From: Gongronella butleri
Taxonomy: Eukaryota; Mucoromycota; Mucoromycetes; Mucorales; Cunninghamellaceae
Length of the DNA stretch: 64,000 nucleotides
Direction: 5' to 3'
Assembly: GCA_025201375.1 (NCBI GenBank)
Contig: JAIWZP010000005.1
Coordinates: 186,001-250,000, forward strand
The first letter of the stretch is position 1. Each line of letters begins with the position of its first letter. Positions 54,601-64,000 of the stretch are shown here, in pieces. The notes under the pieces are model-generated. The model was not told the DNA's origin. It did no database searches and saw only the letters and a program-made list of their open reading frames with translations. Both the position numbers and the translations under genes were made by a program.

Positions 54601-57156
54601 TGCTGCGTGCTCTGCACTGCCGCCTGCGTCGTCTCCACCAATTCCTCCTCTCCCTCGCTTGGAGCATGAATTTGCAGCACAGGCACACGTCGCGCCTGCT
54701 TGCCATGCAAAACACAAAACGCCGCTTGTTCTTTGAATTGGTCCGCCTCGGCCGCCAAATCCGTCAGCGATTCGTCGCTCAGACCGTCGTTCGCAAGCAT
54801 CAGCCGCCGACGCAGCTTCTCGCCCGCCACCTTTAGATGCCGGAATTGCGCTACCATGTCTAGCATCGCCAAGTGCTGCTCCACCGCCGCACGTGCAAAC
54901 ACCGTCCCACGCGTTGCCGCGTCCATCCGACGCTCCAATGCTTGCTGCCTGTCGCCAATGCTGTTTCTAGTGAGACGGAGAAAAATATAAAAAAAAATGA
55001 AGAAGATGAAGAAAATGAAAAAACGAAAAATGAAAAAAAATGAAAAAAAAATGAAAAAAATGAAAAAAAACCAAAAAGCGATGAGATTCGATGCCCAATG
55101 GTCATTTCTCTCTCTCCCCCCCCCTTCAAATCTTACAAAGGACTGTCTTCCATGGTGTCGACAAGGGTCTGGTAGGCGGCAATGAGATCCAAATAAAGGC
55201 CACGATCGATGTCGGCGATGTTTTGCTCCAATGTCATGAGGCGTGCAACGAGCAGCTCGGCATCGACGCATTGCTGCTCCTCTGGTCCTGAGCTGCCTTG
55301 TTGTTGGTGCTGCTGCTGGGGCTGCTGCTGCTGCAGGTCGCCTTCTTGCCACAGGGCATCACCCAGAAACCGGTGCAATTGCGCCTCGTGTGCGTCCAGC
55401 CACTCGGCAAGCGGCGCTACACGCTGCTCCCATTGGTATCGCGCTTCCAGCTGCCGGAGCCACGCACCATACGCGTGCATCGCCTGCCGCAGTCGCTGCA
55501 GAAGCTGGAGCGTGCAAAGCGCCATGTCAATCAGCGCCGTTTCCGCCGGCGACAGGCTCTGGTTGCTGCTGTTGGACCCTTTGGATGCCGCTTCATCGTC
55601 ATTGTCGTCGCCATCGGCATTGTCGTCGTCGTCATCCTTGTCCAGCGTGGCCATATGTTGCTTGAGCCGCGGCAAGTCGTGCGCCTCAAGATGCTCGAGC
55701 AGCTGCTCAAGATGCGCGTGCTGCTCAAGCCATTGCGCCAGATTCGCATCGGAGGCTTCGTCGTCGTCATGGGCCATCAGGGCATCCATCCACAGCAGAC
55801 ACGCGTCGTCGTACACCGGATGGCCCATGGGCGTCACCAGCGCCTGCCGCTCCTCAATCAGATCGATCCACGTCTGGAGCCGCCGCTGCAATTGCGCCGC
55901 GTCCGCCCATCCTTCCTGGATCTGCAAAAGCCAGCCACCAACCACAGAGACACGCGCTTGCACCTGCGCACGCTGCGCGTCGTACGCGGCCAAGACGTGC
56001 GCAGGAAACACGTCGTCCATCCCACGCAGCGACGATTGCACCACGCCAAATCGTGCCGTCATGGCTTCCAGCTCGCCCGCGTCTTCCAATGCATTGCTAA
56101 ACGTCAGTTGCGAAAACGCCTGCTCTACAAACAACAGCTCGCTGGCCATCGCGTCCATGATCTTGACAATATCCATCCCGTGGCAAAAGTCCGCATAGTC
56201 GGCAAACATCGTGTGCGACGCTGGCAAAAACACGCGTGCACGCTCCATCAGTGCCGCGTATTGCTGTTGCACCATGTGATTCGCGTTACGCACATCCAAC
56301 GCGTCAATCGTTTCTTCCGCGCGTCGACGCGCGTCCAAAAGGTAGAATTCAAACACCGTCAGCGCCATTGGCCATCCGAAATCCTGGTCCACCGCGTCCA
56401 ATGGCTCATGGATATACACAGGCACGCCAACAATGTCTTGGATTGTGGCCAACAGCTGCGGCAACGTGCCATGGTCGCCACTGGTCGATGTGGATGGCGC
56501 AGCATGCGCGAGCAGCGACGCCAACAACGCGCAAACGTCATTTTCGCGCCAGTCCACATGGCATTCCCGTTGCAACCAGGCACCCAGCCCCCAACGCACG
56601 CGCCGCCATGTTTCCTGGAAAAAAGCATCCACGCAAAACACAGGCGGCACCACCGCGTCGTCGTCCGTGTAGCTGCTCATCTAAAATCACAAAAAAAAAA
56701 TGAAAAATGGAATGAATGGACGCGCTTTTTCTCGTTTTTTTTTTTAATTACCATCTTGGGCATGGCCAGTGCAGGATCCGTGGCAAGCACGCGGTGAATC
56801 CATAGCAGGGCAACACACGCCACTTGGTCCACCATGACCGATAAGGACACATGACCACCCGCGACGATCGCTGGTGGAGCTTGGAACGCAACAAACAAAT
56901 GGTCGACGGCTTGTGCAACCGCCCATGGCTCTTGGATTCCCACCACAGGCGCAAACCGCCGCACAAGTGCATCCCACACTCGCGTGCTGCAAAGGTCGTT
57001 GCTGCCATCGTCGTCATTTTTGTCGTCGTCGCCCTCAAAAGTGGACCACACCACCTTCTCACCCACCTGAACATTCACCCACCGTGCCATCGTCACGCGC
57101 ATGTGGCTGTCGTCGCCCTGCGAGGAACCGCGCGTGCCAAGGGACGAGGTGATCAT
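48683..57156 (-). CDS. Giant CH / coiled-coil (spectrin-like) / GAR-like cytoskeletal linker
   Basis: Six exons (57156-56752, 56680-55137, 54966-51927, 51760-50340, 50265-49112, 49026-48683) join in frame to 2,635 residues. Residues about 20-270 look like a pair of calponin-homology domains, diverged: ARWVNVQVGEKVVW, LWIHRVLATDP, then VRWGLGAWLQRECHVDW, NDVCALLASLLAHA and WPMALTVFEFYLLDA. Residues about 270-2,400 are helical with spectrin-repeat-like W/L spacing (WKAYLAWYDLGRK, LQTWIDLIEERQ, LDDWLTAAF) and few breaks apart from Q- and D-rich inserts. Near residue 2,500 RRLVYCRILTSGIVMVRV and GGGWMEFSKFL match the GAS2-related (GAR) core; the zinc-binding CxC is not evident. CH binds actin and GAR binds microtubules in spectraplakins. 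The tail is Ser/Thr-rich. Confidence 0.75.
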
Positions 57157-57497
57157 TCAGTAAAGAACAGAGGCAAGGGGGGAAAGAAAAGAGGACTTGT
57201 GGCGAAGAAAAGAATCTAAAAGGAGCAACAAGCAAGCACAATGCGATGACCCGTTAAAAAAAAAGGGTCGCTACGAAATAGGAGAGTACCTGGAACACAA
57301 AAATAAAGACAACAAGAAAAGCAGGGATCCAAGGGCACAAAAAGGGAAAGGGAAGGGGGAGGAGAGGAGGGAAAGAGGAGGAAGAAAAAAAAAAAAGGGA
57401 ACAAAGAGAAAGAAAAAGAAAACCCGCCGCCGCCCTGAAATTATAATAAAAAAAAAAAAAAAAAAAAGAGCGCGCGCAAAAAGTCGCAGCGCTTGTG

Positions 57498-57852
57498 TCA
57501 CATGAGCTTTGTCCAGTGGCAAATGATCCCCCTTGGACGCACAATCACGCCGTCAACCTCCTTTTGCCAGGCCCTGGCGGCCTTGCTCCTCATTTTATTC
57601 ATGGCGGCAAATCGAGTGCAAACGAGGCCACTGCAAAAAAAAAAAAAAAAAGGGTGACACAGACAAATCACAAAAAGTAAAACCCCGCGTGCAACACGAA
57701 ACACGGCAAAATGAGACAAATGTTGCCCCGCCGGTCTTTTTGTTCCATCCTTCAGCGCCGACAAAAGCAATACACGCACACACAAAAAGGCACGAGCCAC
57801 GTGCACGCGCCAGAAACACATACACATGTCGTTTTCCGGCCTTTTTATTCAT
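57498..57852 (-). CDS. Possible two-exon gene for a 53-residue basic protein
   Basis: ATG at 57852 (MNKKAGKRHV), a GTATGT donor at 57823, a TTTTTTTTGCAG acceptor at 57631, then GLVCTRFAAMNKMRSKAAR and VRPRGIICHWTKLM with a stop at 57498. The splice is in frame and the signals are good, but the product is short and not recognised, and the intron (193 bp) is longer than most here. It could instead be part of the 5' region of the linker gene, 340 bp downstream on the same strand. Confidence 0.25.
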
Positions 57853-58129
57853 GCTACGACGCGTCGTCAAAAAAAAAAGGGGCCGCTCAACGGAGCTTCA
57901 ATGACCAGGCCAATGACCAGCCACGCTTGCCCTGTAAGCTGCATGACAGCGTGACACGGCGCACACGCCAACAGAACGCAACGTGTTTCTTGGGATTTCT
58001 TTTTTTTTTTTAATTAATCAATCACAATGCCATTTTCCTTGTCAACCAATGGCCATGAAAACATGTACACGATCCTACTTTTTGTGATCTACGATGTAGC
58101 AGGCGAGCCCATGTTTGCACGTCAATGGG

Positions 58130-58800
58130 CCCAAAAAGCCTAGAAAGATGCTTGCTCTGGATACTGCAGAGGGAATGCCGTGTCGAATGATGCCCAAAAC
58201 CATGCCACCAAGGCCATGGTGCAACAAGGGCGGTGCTTGTTAAATTCAGAATATTTAAAATGAGCTTGTTCCAAAGATTGTTCTTGCATAAAGTGCTTTT
58301 TGCAATCATTTGTTGGCCAACGACCAAAATGGTGTCTGTAGCTCCGCAACGTGAAACGGAGAGCTGGAACCCTTCGAGTAGACCATTTCGCGCAACTGCA
58401 AAAATGTCGCTGGGGCGCGGGGGGGGCGTACGACATGCAAATCAACCCTTTGGTCATTTCGTTCCCCCAAAGCCCAAATAGAAAGCATTGGGCGCACAGA
58501 ATTGCCGCCAAACCTGTAAGCAAGGTGAATCACATGGGGAAACCACGGAAAAATGGCCAAATAAAACGAGGTCCATCTGCTCAGTGACGAGCAGAAACGA
58601 TTTTCGATTTTATTATGTTCAACCGCAAATGTCACGAGAAGAAAGCGTTTAGGGAGCTACGCCAGCGCGTCCATTGGCAAGACACATGCCAGGTGCATGG
58701 ATTTGAAAAGAACCGGACGCGTGTCACTTGACGATGGACGCGGTTTATCACGCTTGAAACGCGTGCCAAATGTCGTGTAAAGGGCTTTTGATGGGGTCAA
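58130..58800 (-). repeat. Repeat family 2, copy R3 (reverse orientation)
   Basis: The reverse complement of 58,600-58,800 (AGCGTGATAAACCGCGTCCA, GACACGCGTCCGGTTCT, TGTCTTGCCAATGGACGCG) aligns with 47,870-47,965 and 19,310-19,410. The alignment with R2 continues through CTGCTCGTCACTGAGCAG and TCCCCATGTGATTCACCTTG to about 58,400. The element ends close to the stop of the membrane-protein gene at 58,827. Confidence 0.55.
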
Positions 58801-58826
58801 AGCAACTATTTTATTACGAGGAGGTA

Positions 58827-60286
58827 CTAAATGTAGGTGTATGGCTTTTCGTTTGCCAGGGGTGAGGGGCGATGCGCGGCATCGTCGTACTTGTATGCGT
58901 CTGAGCCAGTAGAGAAGGTGCTGTACTCGCTGACATCCGAGACCACACTATCTCTGTCGTTGCTGGGCATGCCTGGGAAGTGCAGCTTCTTGGTGACGGC
59001 CGTGGATTGCGCATTGGACACGGAGATTGTGCTGTTGGCCACAATGCCGCGATGCAACGTGGGCGACGACGATGATGATGCGCCGCCGCCGGGCGTGGGT
59101 GGCATGAGTGATTGCTGCTGCTGCTGTTGCTGCTTCATGGCCGGCTTTAACGGGCGTGCTGATGCGGCTGCCGGTGCACGCGGCTGTGTTGGCGCACGGG
59201 ACTGCGGCTGCGGTGGCTGCGGTGGCTGTGGCTGCTGTGATTGCTGTGGTTGCTGTGGTTGTTGCTGTGGTTGTGTTGGCCTCTTTTGCTGGTGTGCGGC
59301 GGCGTTTGTGCGGCCATTCATGTGGACAGGCGACGCGTTGGCGTGATTTGGGTCTGCCATGTTGATGCCACCGGCGTGGACGGGGTCTGGATATTGAACA
59401 AAGGGCGGGGCGGCAAGACCAGGGTGCTCGTCGCTGTATATTTTGCTCTCCTTTTTGCGCATGTCCTGCATTTGCTGCGGCGCGGGCGCGTCGTCCATTT
59501 CGGGCTGTTGCTGCTGCGCGTAGCTGGCGCGCATCTGCTGGAACGCTTCCGTCAGGTAATTGTACTTTGACAGGCGCGCACCATTGGCGGATGCGCGGCT
59601 CTTGCGCTGCTCGTTGCGGTCAACCACACGCGGCTGCGGCGCAAAGGACGCGTCATGTTGCTGGTTGTACTGCTTTAGGTTGTAAATCTCGTCGACGGCG
59701 GCGGTCACGTTCTCGGACGGCGACGTGGGCGTGAAATGCTGGCTCCCAAACGCGTTTTGCGGCGCATCAAAGGAATACGGCATGTTTTTGGATTGGTAAT
59801 TGTTGCGTTCTTCGTCAAACGACGTTGCAAGCGTGGCGGGCGACGTGTACGGCGACGATAATGAATGCTGCTGCTGCTGTTGGGGATAAGGATGAGGGCT
59901 GGTATAATTGCGGTCGAGGACCATGCTCGGCGTGATGCCGCGCCCACGCTTGAATTTCTTGCTCGACCGACGCCGCTGACGGCACAGCAAAAACGCAAAC
60001 AACGCCACAAGAAGAAAGAAGCCGCCCGCGACTCCTCCAATGATCGCCCCCAGCTGCGCCGTCGTGAACCCACCGTCGTCCTTGCTCGCTGAGCTGCCTG
60101 TCGTCGTGGTCGGCACGACAGAGCTAACACTGCCGCTGCTGCTGGGCACAGCCGACGACGACGGTGGCGCCACGGCAGTCGGTGTCGCAGCTACTTGCGT
60201 CGTTGGCGGCGGCGTGCCAGACATAAGGCCTGAAAAGTCAAACGACAGACTCGGGTTGGTCGACGGCGTTTGCACTATGGATGACT
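58827..60286 (-). CDS. Single-pass membrane protein with Ser/Thr-rich ectodomain; 5' exon(s) unresolved
   Basis: The terminal exon runs from an ATAG acceptor (60287-60289) to the stop at 58827, with 485 codons plus two bases completing a GAG-type codon. It encodes a Ser/Thr/Pro-rich stalk (PPSSSAVPSSSGSVSSVV), one TM helix (QLGAIIGGVAGGFFLLVA, FAFLLC), a basic stop-transfer (RQRRRSSKKFKRGR) and a long cytosolic Pro/Gln-rich tail (PQQQPQQPQQSQQPQ, PGGGASSSSSP) ending YKYDDA...NEKPYTYI. This is the layout of Mid2/Wsc/Axl2-like surface sensors, without a recognisable family domain. The signal peptide and ectodomain start must lie upstream; a candidate exon on the minus strand near 60,765-60,720 (SNIKVDLQERRTCG, GTGAGA donor) was seen but not joined with confidence. 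Confidence 0.65.
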
Positions 60287-61561
60287 CTATGGCAAGAAAA
60301 CGAGATAACAATAAAAAAAAAGAGAAAAAGAAAAAGAAAAAAGCGGGCTGTCAGCACGCCAATTTCTCAGGTACGCTCTTTTGCACGCTGCCTACCCGAC
60401 GCCATATGAACTGGGAAAGAAAAAAAGAGCAGAAATAATACAAGAAAGAGAAGAGAGAGAGAAAAAAAAAAAAAAAGGTAAAAAGAGCAGGAGAGCAAGA
60501 TAAAATGAAGGGGGCTTCTTTTTTTAAAAAAAAAAAAAAGCCTAATGATTTCATTATTGTGTGCGCCCGGGATCTGTTTGGATGTTGGCCTGTGTAACAC
60601 CACGTAAATTGATCGCTGGTTCGAAAAAGGCATAGAACAATTGTATCCGTCAATAGTGGATCCAACACGGCATCGCTTTTCGCCGCCCGTTTTGCATTTT
60701 TTTTTTATTCTCACCCCACACGTACGACGTTCCTGCAGGTCCACCTTGATGTTGCTCAACCCTTAAAAAAAAAAGCAGAGGGCGCCACCCACCGTCTTGT
60801 CTTGTTCAATGCTAACATCTTCTAATTGGATCGCGTGACGTGCCAATCTCATTGGTTCCACGCGATCACCACGAAAAAAAAAGGCTGGCGTCCAGTGGCA
60901 CGTGGACCATTTGCTCCTGGAGGGGGGCCAGGGCGCAATCGCACAAAAACAACCCTAGCGCGCCCATCGCAAAGACGATCCTCGTGTGATGGGCGTAAAT
61001 GGGCGTCCTCGTTGCCTCGTTTTGCGCCAATCTAGCCCGGAAACGATTCACTGACGCGCGGGCAAACGTCCCCAAACAATGTACACGAACTCGAAAGCCC
61101 GAGAATGCGGGAAAACAGCGTCGGAGAATCAAGCATGCACTTCAAAAACAAGCATTGCCATGAAAGCGCGTCGCGTACGCGCCGCGGCCAACCAAGTCCT
61201 CTTCTCTCTGCTCCATCCCATATCAAAATTCGCCTGAATTTTTACGCAATGGCTTTAAAAATGGCCAGGGCTGGCCAACATGCGGGCTGGAAGCAGGTAA
61301 AACACGCTTTTTGGCCAAAATGACGTTGATACAACTTGCGCCGAACATGACAATGTGATTTTTTTTTTTTTACATTTCATGAAGAGAACGGCCTGAACAG
61401 TTTACATTGTTGCATCAATCGTGGGCTAGTCGCTAGGCTGAGAAAATATCTCGAGAAAAAAAAAACTCCAAAAAGCGCGACTTGCCTTTTGTAAAAGACA
61501 GAGCTGCGGTGTTTCTTCAGAGTCAATTTGTCCTTTTTTTTCGCTCTTCCTTTCTTTGTGC
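60287..61561. other. Region with unresolved 5' exons of the membrane-protein gene and the SWIM gene promoter
   Basis: Minus-strand frames at 60,720-60,765 and around 60,600 could be ectodomain exons, but no chain of splice sites with an ATG and signal peptide was found. The stretch 60,850-61,480 shows no supported exon. A pyrimidine-rich stretch (61,528-61,556) precedes the SWIM gene ATG. Confidence 0.35.
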
Positions 61562-64000
61562 ATGTCCCCTGTTGCCACGAATCTCCAAGGGGACGCGCTG
61601 CTCGTCGAAGCGAGTGTGCCAGCAGCCGCTCTTATGTTCCACCGGCTATTCCTCGCCGAAAAGTACGAGCTGCACGTCCTGGACGGCCTGGTGCCGTTGT
61701 CACAGCTGCTGGCGCCGATCCTGAAGCACACTGTAAGTGAAGAGACGACAAAAAAAAAAGGGGGGGAAATAGCAGCTAGGCCTCTTATTTCCTGCTTTTT
61801 TGCTCGTTTTTTTGCTCGTTTTTGCAGAAAGTCAAGACAGGTGACGCGAATGAGGCGTTGCCGCGCGCGAGTTTTGTGTTTGTGCCGCCACTGTCTGCGT
61901 CGCGACGCGCCGACCTTGTGCGCCAGGTCGGCCGCCGGCTGCCTGTCAAGTTTGACTATTTGCAATTGCCGACGCCGGCCATCCAGCAGCACGCCATGAA
62001 AGCATTGATCTGCATGACCAACGACACGCTCTGGCACAAGCCTACATTGTATTATTACACGCCGCTCCATCCGTTGGCCGCCGACGAAAATGACGTGTGC
62101 ATCGATGCGCGCCTGAATCGCCCATTTATCATCAAAACCATTGCCAATGAGAGACACGTAAGCGCGACGCGATCTTTTTAATTTTTTATAAATCGCCCTT
62201 TTTTTATTAGGCTGCGATTGTGCACTTTGGCGAGCCATTGACACTGACACCGCGTGCATTGAGCGACGCGCAGCACGCGATGCAAACATGGTCGCGCGCG
62301 ATCCGTGCCTTGTGTCACGACCAGCGACGTGTCATCCTCGTGGTCGACGAGGCCAACCTGTACCTCAACTCGGAGAAGCAGGCCATGGTCAATGCATTCA
62401 ATCAAAAGCGCCTCCAAGAGGCTCGTCGCAAGCAACTTTGGGCTTGGCTCAGCACACTTGTGGTGGACGCGCCCCTTTACATCTACGTGCACCTGTACAA
62501 TGGCAAAAAGACCTCCACTTTTGATCTCGGTGGCACCCTCGCGTGGTTGCACCAGCGCCATCAGCTCGACATGGCCTGTTCGCAGCTTCTGTACACGGGT
62601 CAAGCACCCGTCCTCACAATGCAACAGGGCGACGACGTGCCTGCGCACCTGAAACAGCTAAACCAACGGCCATTGAACGACCATGCCGCGCCAAAGACCA
62701 CGCACGCTGTGTTAAATGACGAATTGCAGTATTTCCCGGCCGAGCAATTGTAAAAATGGCCTTGAAATCGCAATTGACCTGTATTTCTCATGCTTCCTTT
62801 TGTATTTTTAATCAGAAACATGACATTGAAGCAAGAGATCTCCCCGCTAATACCCGTTGGCCAGTCCTTCCGCGCCAAAGTCGTCGAGGAAGATGAAGTT
62901 TTTCAACATGCCTTGCTGGTCAAGGTAAAAACAAAGAAAAAAAAAGAGAGAGAGCGAGAGAGAAAAGAGGGAAGACCAGAGCATCGCGCGTGATAAAAAA
63001 AAAAAGCAGCAGGACATTTGACGCGATTTTTTTTTCAGGACGCGGCCATGTACGATGCTTTTGTGGCCATGTCATTGGCGGAGCAGACCGAATCAAACGC
63101 CAATGATGAGGCATTGACCGCAGGCAACCATGAAGCGGTGCTCGCGATTGCCGAGTCGCTCACACTGCAAGCCATAAAGGACTACATTGCCAATTCGGGA
63201 GCAATGGCGCGCGGCAAGCCGCTGGTCGACTCGTTGTTTGAGACGGAACGCGCTTGGCAAGGCGAAATGCTGCGGATCAGCGGTAGAGCCCTCGGCACCA
63301 GCCCTGAGCCGTATGATTTGCATCTGTTGCTCTCGATCAACAAAGGTGAGATCAAAGAAAGCGATCCATTTCCTTTCAATTTCCATCCATTGGCGGGATA
63401 CATACTCATTTTTTTTCATAAAATAGACATCCAGTCCGGCCTGTGTTCGTGCCCCGTGGGCTCGCTAGGCCGCTGCAAGCACTGCGTGGCAATGCTTCAT
63501 CTTTTCCACGAGAAACCTGAGCTCTTTATTGCGGTTCACGACGAAACCAACGGCAAAACGACGATTGAAACTGTCAAGGAAGAAGACGAGCGCGCAACGA
63601 CCCCTGAGCAGCCTCCGGCCACGCCATCCACCGCTCCAGAGGATGCTTCAAGCGCGCCGACTGTGCCGCAGCGCCGCGTCTTGCCATGGAAAAAGGCTGC
63701 CGAGGAACCGGCGCCCAAGAAGCGCAAAACCAGGAAAAAGGTGGCCGACAACGACGACCCGGACGCATCTTTGGAACCGGCCACATCGTTGGACTCGGCC
63801 GTGGACGACGCGCTCGCACCACGCAAGAAAAAGCCATCGACCACCAAGCGCACGCCTGCAAAGCGCACACCGCGCAAGATCATCTCATCTTCACACCCAT
63901 TGGTGGACACCGCCGAGACCTCGGACGCGCCCCAGGACGACGCTACGCCACCAGAACCATCGCTCGAATCCAAATGGTCCCCGTCGCTCGTCATGGAAGA
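61562..64000 (+). CDS. SWIM zinc-finger protein with uncharacterised N-terminal region, 3' end outside window
   Basis: Six exons (61562-61732, 61828-62157, 62211-62749, 62816-62924, 63039-63345, 63427 to the edge) join in frame. A TAA after FPAEQL at 62751 is avoided by the GTAAAA intron, which continues as AEQLNMTLKQEI. The SWIM motif CxCx(n)CxH is CSCPVGSLGRCKHCVAMLH at residue about 490; SWIM fingers bind DNA or protein and occur in transposases, ubiquitin-pathway proteins and recombination factors. The N-terminal 480 residues (LFLAEKYELHVLDGLVPL, HKPTLYYYTPLHPL, RVILVVDEANLYLNSEK, PLYIYVHLYNGKKTS) are not recognised. The C-terminal part is basic and repetitive (PAPKKRKTRKK, TTKRTPAKRTPRKI), like a nuclear localisation and AT-hook-like tail. 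Fourth intron: TTGACGCG 17 nt before the AG. Confidence 0.8.

Noticed and set aside
55209..56797. Long plus-strand frames opposite the linker gene
   Set aside because: Antisense shadows of a GC-rich coding exon; composition (Arg/His/Gln-rich or Ser/Cys-rich) and lack of motifs mark them as spurious.
62751..62815. Stop codon after FPAEQL as the end of a separate gene, with a new gene starting at 62,820
   Set aside because: The TAA is inside a GTAAAA...AATCAG intron; joining gives AEQLNMTLKQEI in frame, so one gene is more likely.
1..64000. tRNA, rRNA, CRISPR arrays and bacterial operon features
   Set aside because: No tRNA B-box context, rRNA segment or spaced direct-repeat array was seen, and the spliced gene structures exclude a prokaryotic source.

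Overview
This is nuclear DNA from an intron-rich fungus. About 20 protein-coding loci can be read. Almost all are split by short spliceosomal introns (mostly 40-130 bp) with GTAAAA or GTAAGN donors, often followed by an A-run, and T-rich 3' ends. TAA, TAG and TGA all act as stops. The gene set (EBP2, mitochondrial uL30 and bL27, deoxyhypusine synthase, glutamine-dependent NAD synthetase, RPC7/Rpc31, a UBE3C/Hul5-type HECT ligase, UBE2J1, SMG9, USB1, a CNNM/Mam3 protein) is ordinary eukaryotic housekeeping. SMG9, a very large CH/coiled-coil/GAR-like protein and a repetitive gene family I associate with Mucoromycota point, by inference, to an early-diverging fungus rather than an ascomycete or basidiomycete yeast. 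All family names come from reading translations; no database was searched.

Layout. 1-11,270 is gene-dense: uL30m (partial), EBP2, bL27m, two neighbouring small one-pass membrane proteins ending in PPPAY motifs, a PXA-RGS-PX-nexin_C sorting nexin, and deoxyhypusine synthase. 11,270-20,780 is accessory DNA without an intact gene. It holds two long foldback (inverted-repeat) elements, one copy of a second repeat family, and a 2.7-kb unit at 14,480-17,140. In that unit a decayed repetitive gene lies between two minisatellite blocks in inverted orientation, and its oversized intron carries the C-terminal part of a DUF3435-like (Starship-captain-type) tyrosine recombinase.

20,785-40,740 is gene-dense again: rhomboid, triple-KH protein, LIM protein, NAD synthetase, RPC7, HECT ligase, a small secreted peptide, UBE2J1 and SMG9. 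A third foldback element (about 41.0-42.7 kb) separates these from a Dabb protein, the CNNM transporter and USB1. A second copy of the other repeat family follows (47.6-48.6 kb), then the 2,635-residue cytoskeletal linker (48.7-57.2 kb), a third repeat copy in reverse orientation, a membrane protein with a Ser/Thr-rich ectodomain, and a SWIM zinc-finger protein that runs off the right edge.

Functional links are limited: several proteins act in ubiquitin biology (HECT E3, ER-anchored E2, and possibly the PPxY proteins as ligase adaptors), and several in RNA metabolism (EBP2, SMG9, USB1, KH protein). The most interesting material is the nested mobile DNA at 14.5-17.1 kb, the foldback families, the giant linker protein, and intron features: a recurrent TGACGC motif before 3' splice sites, two GCAAGT GC-AG introns, and 11-14 bp coding microexons.
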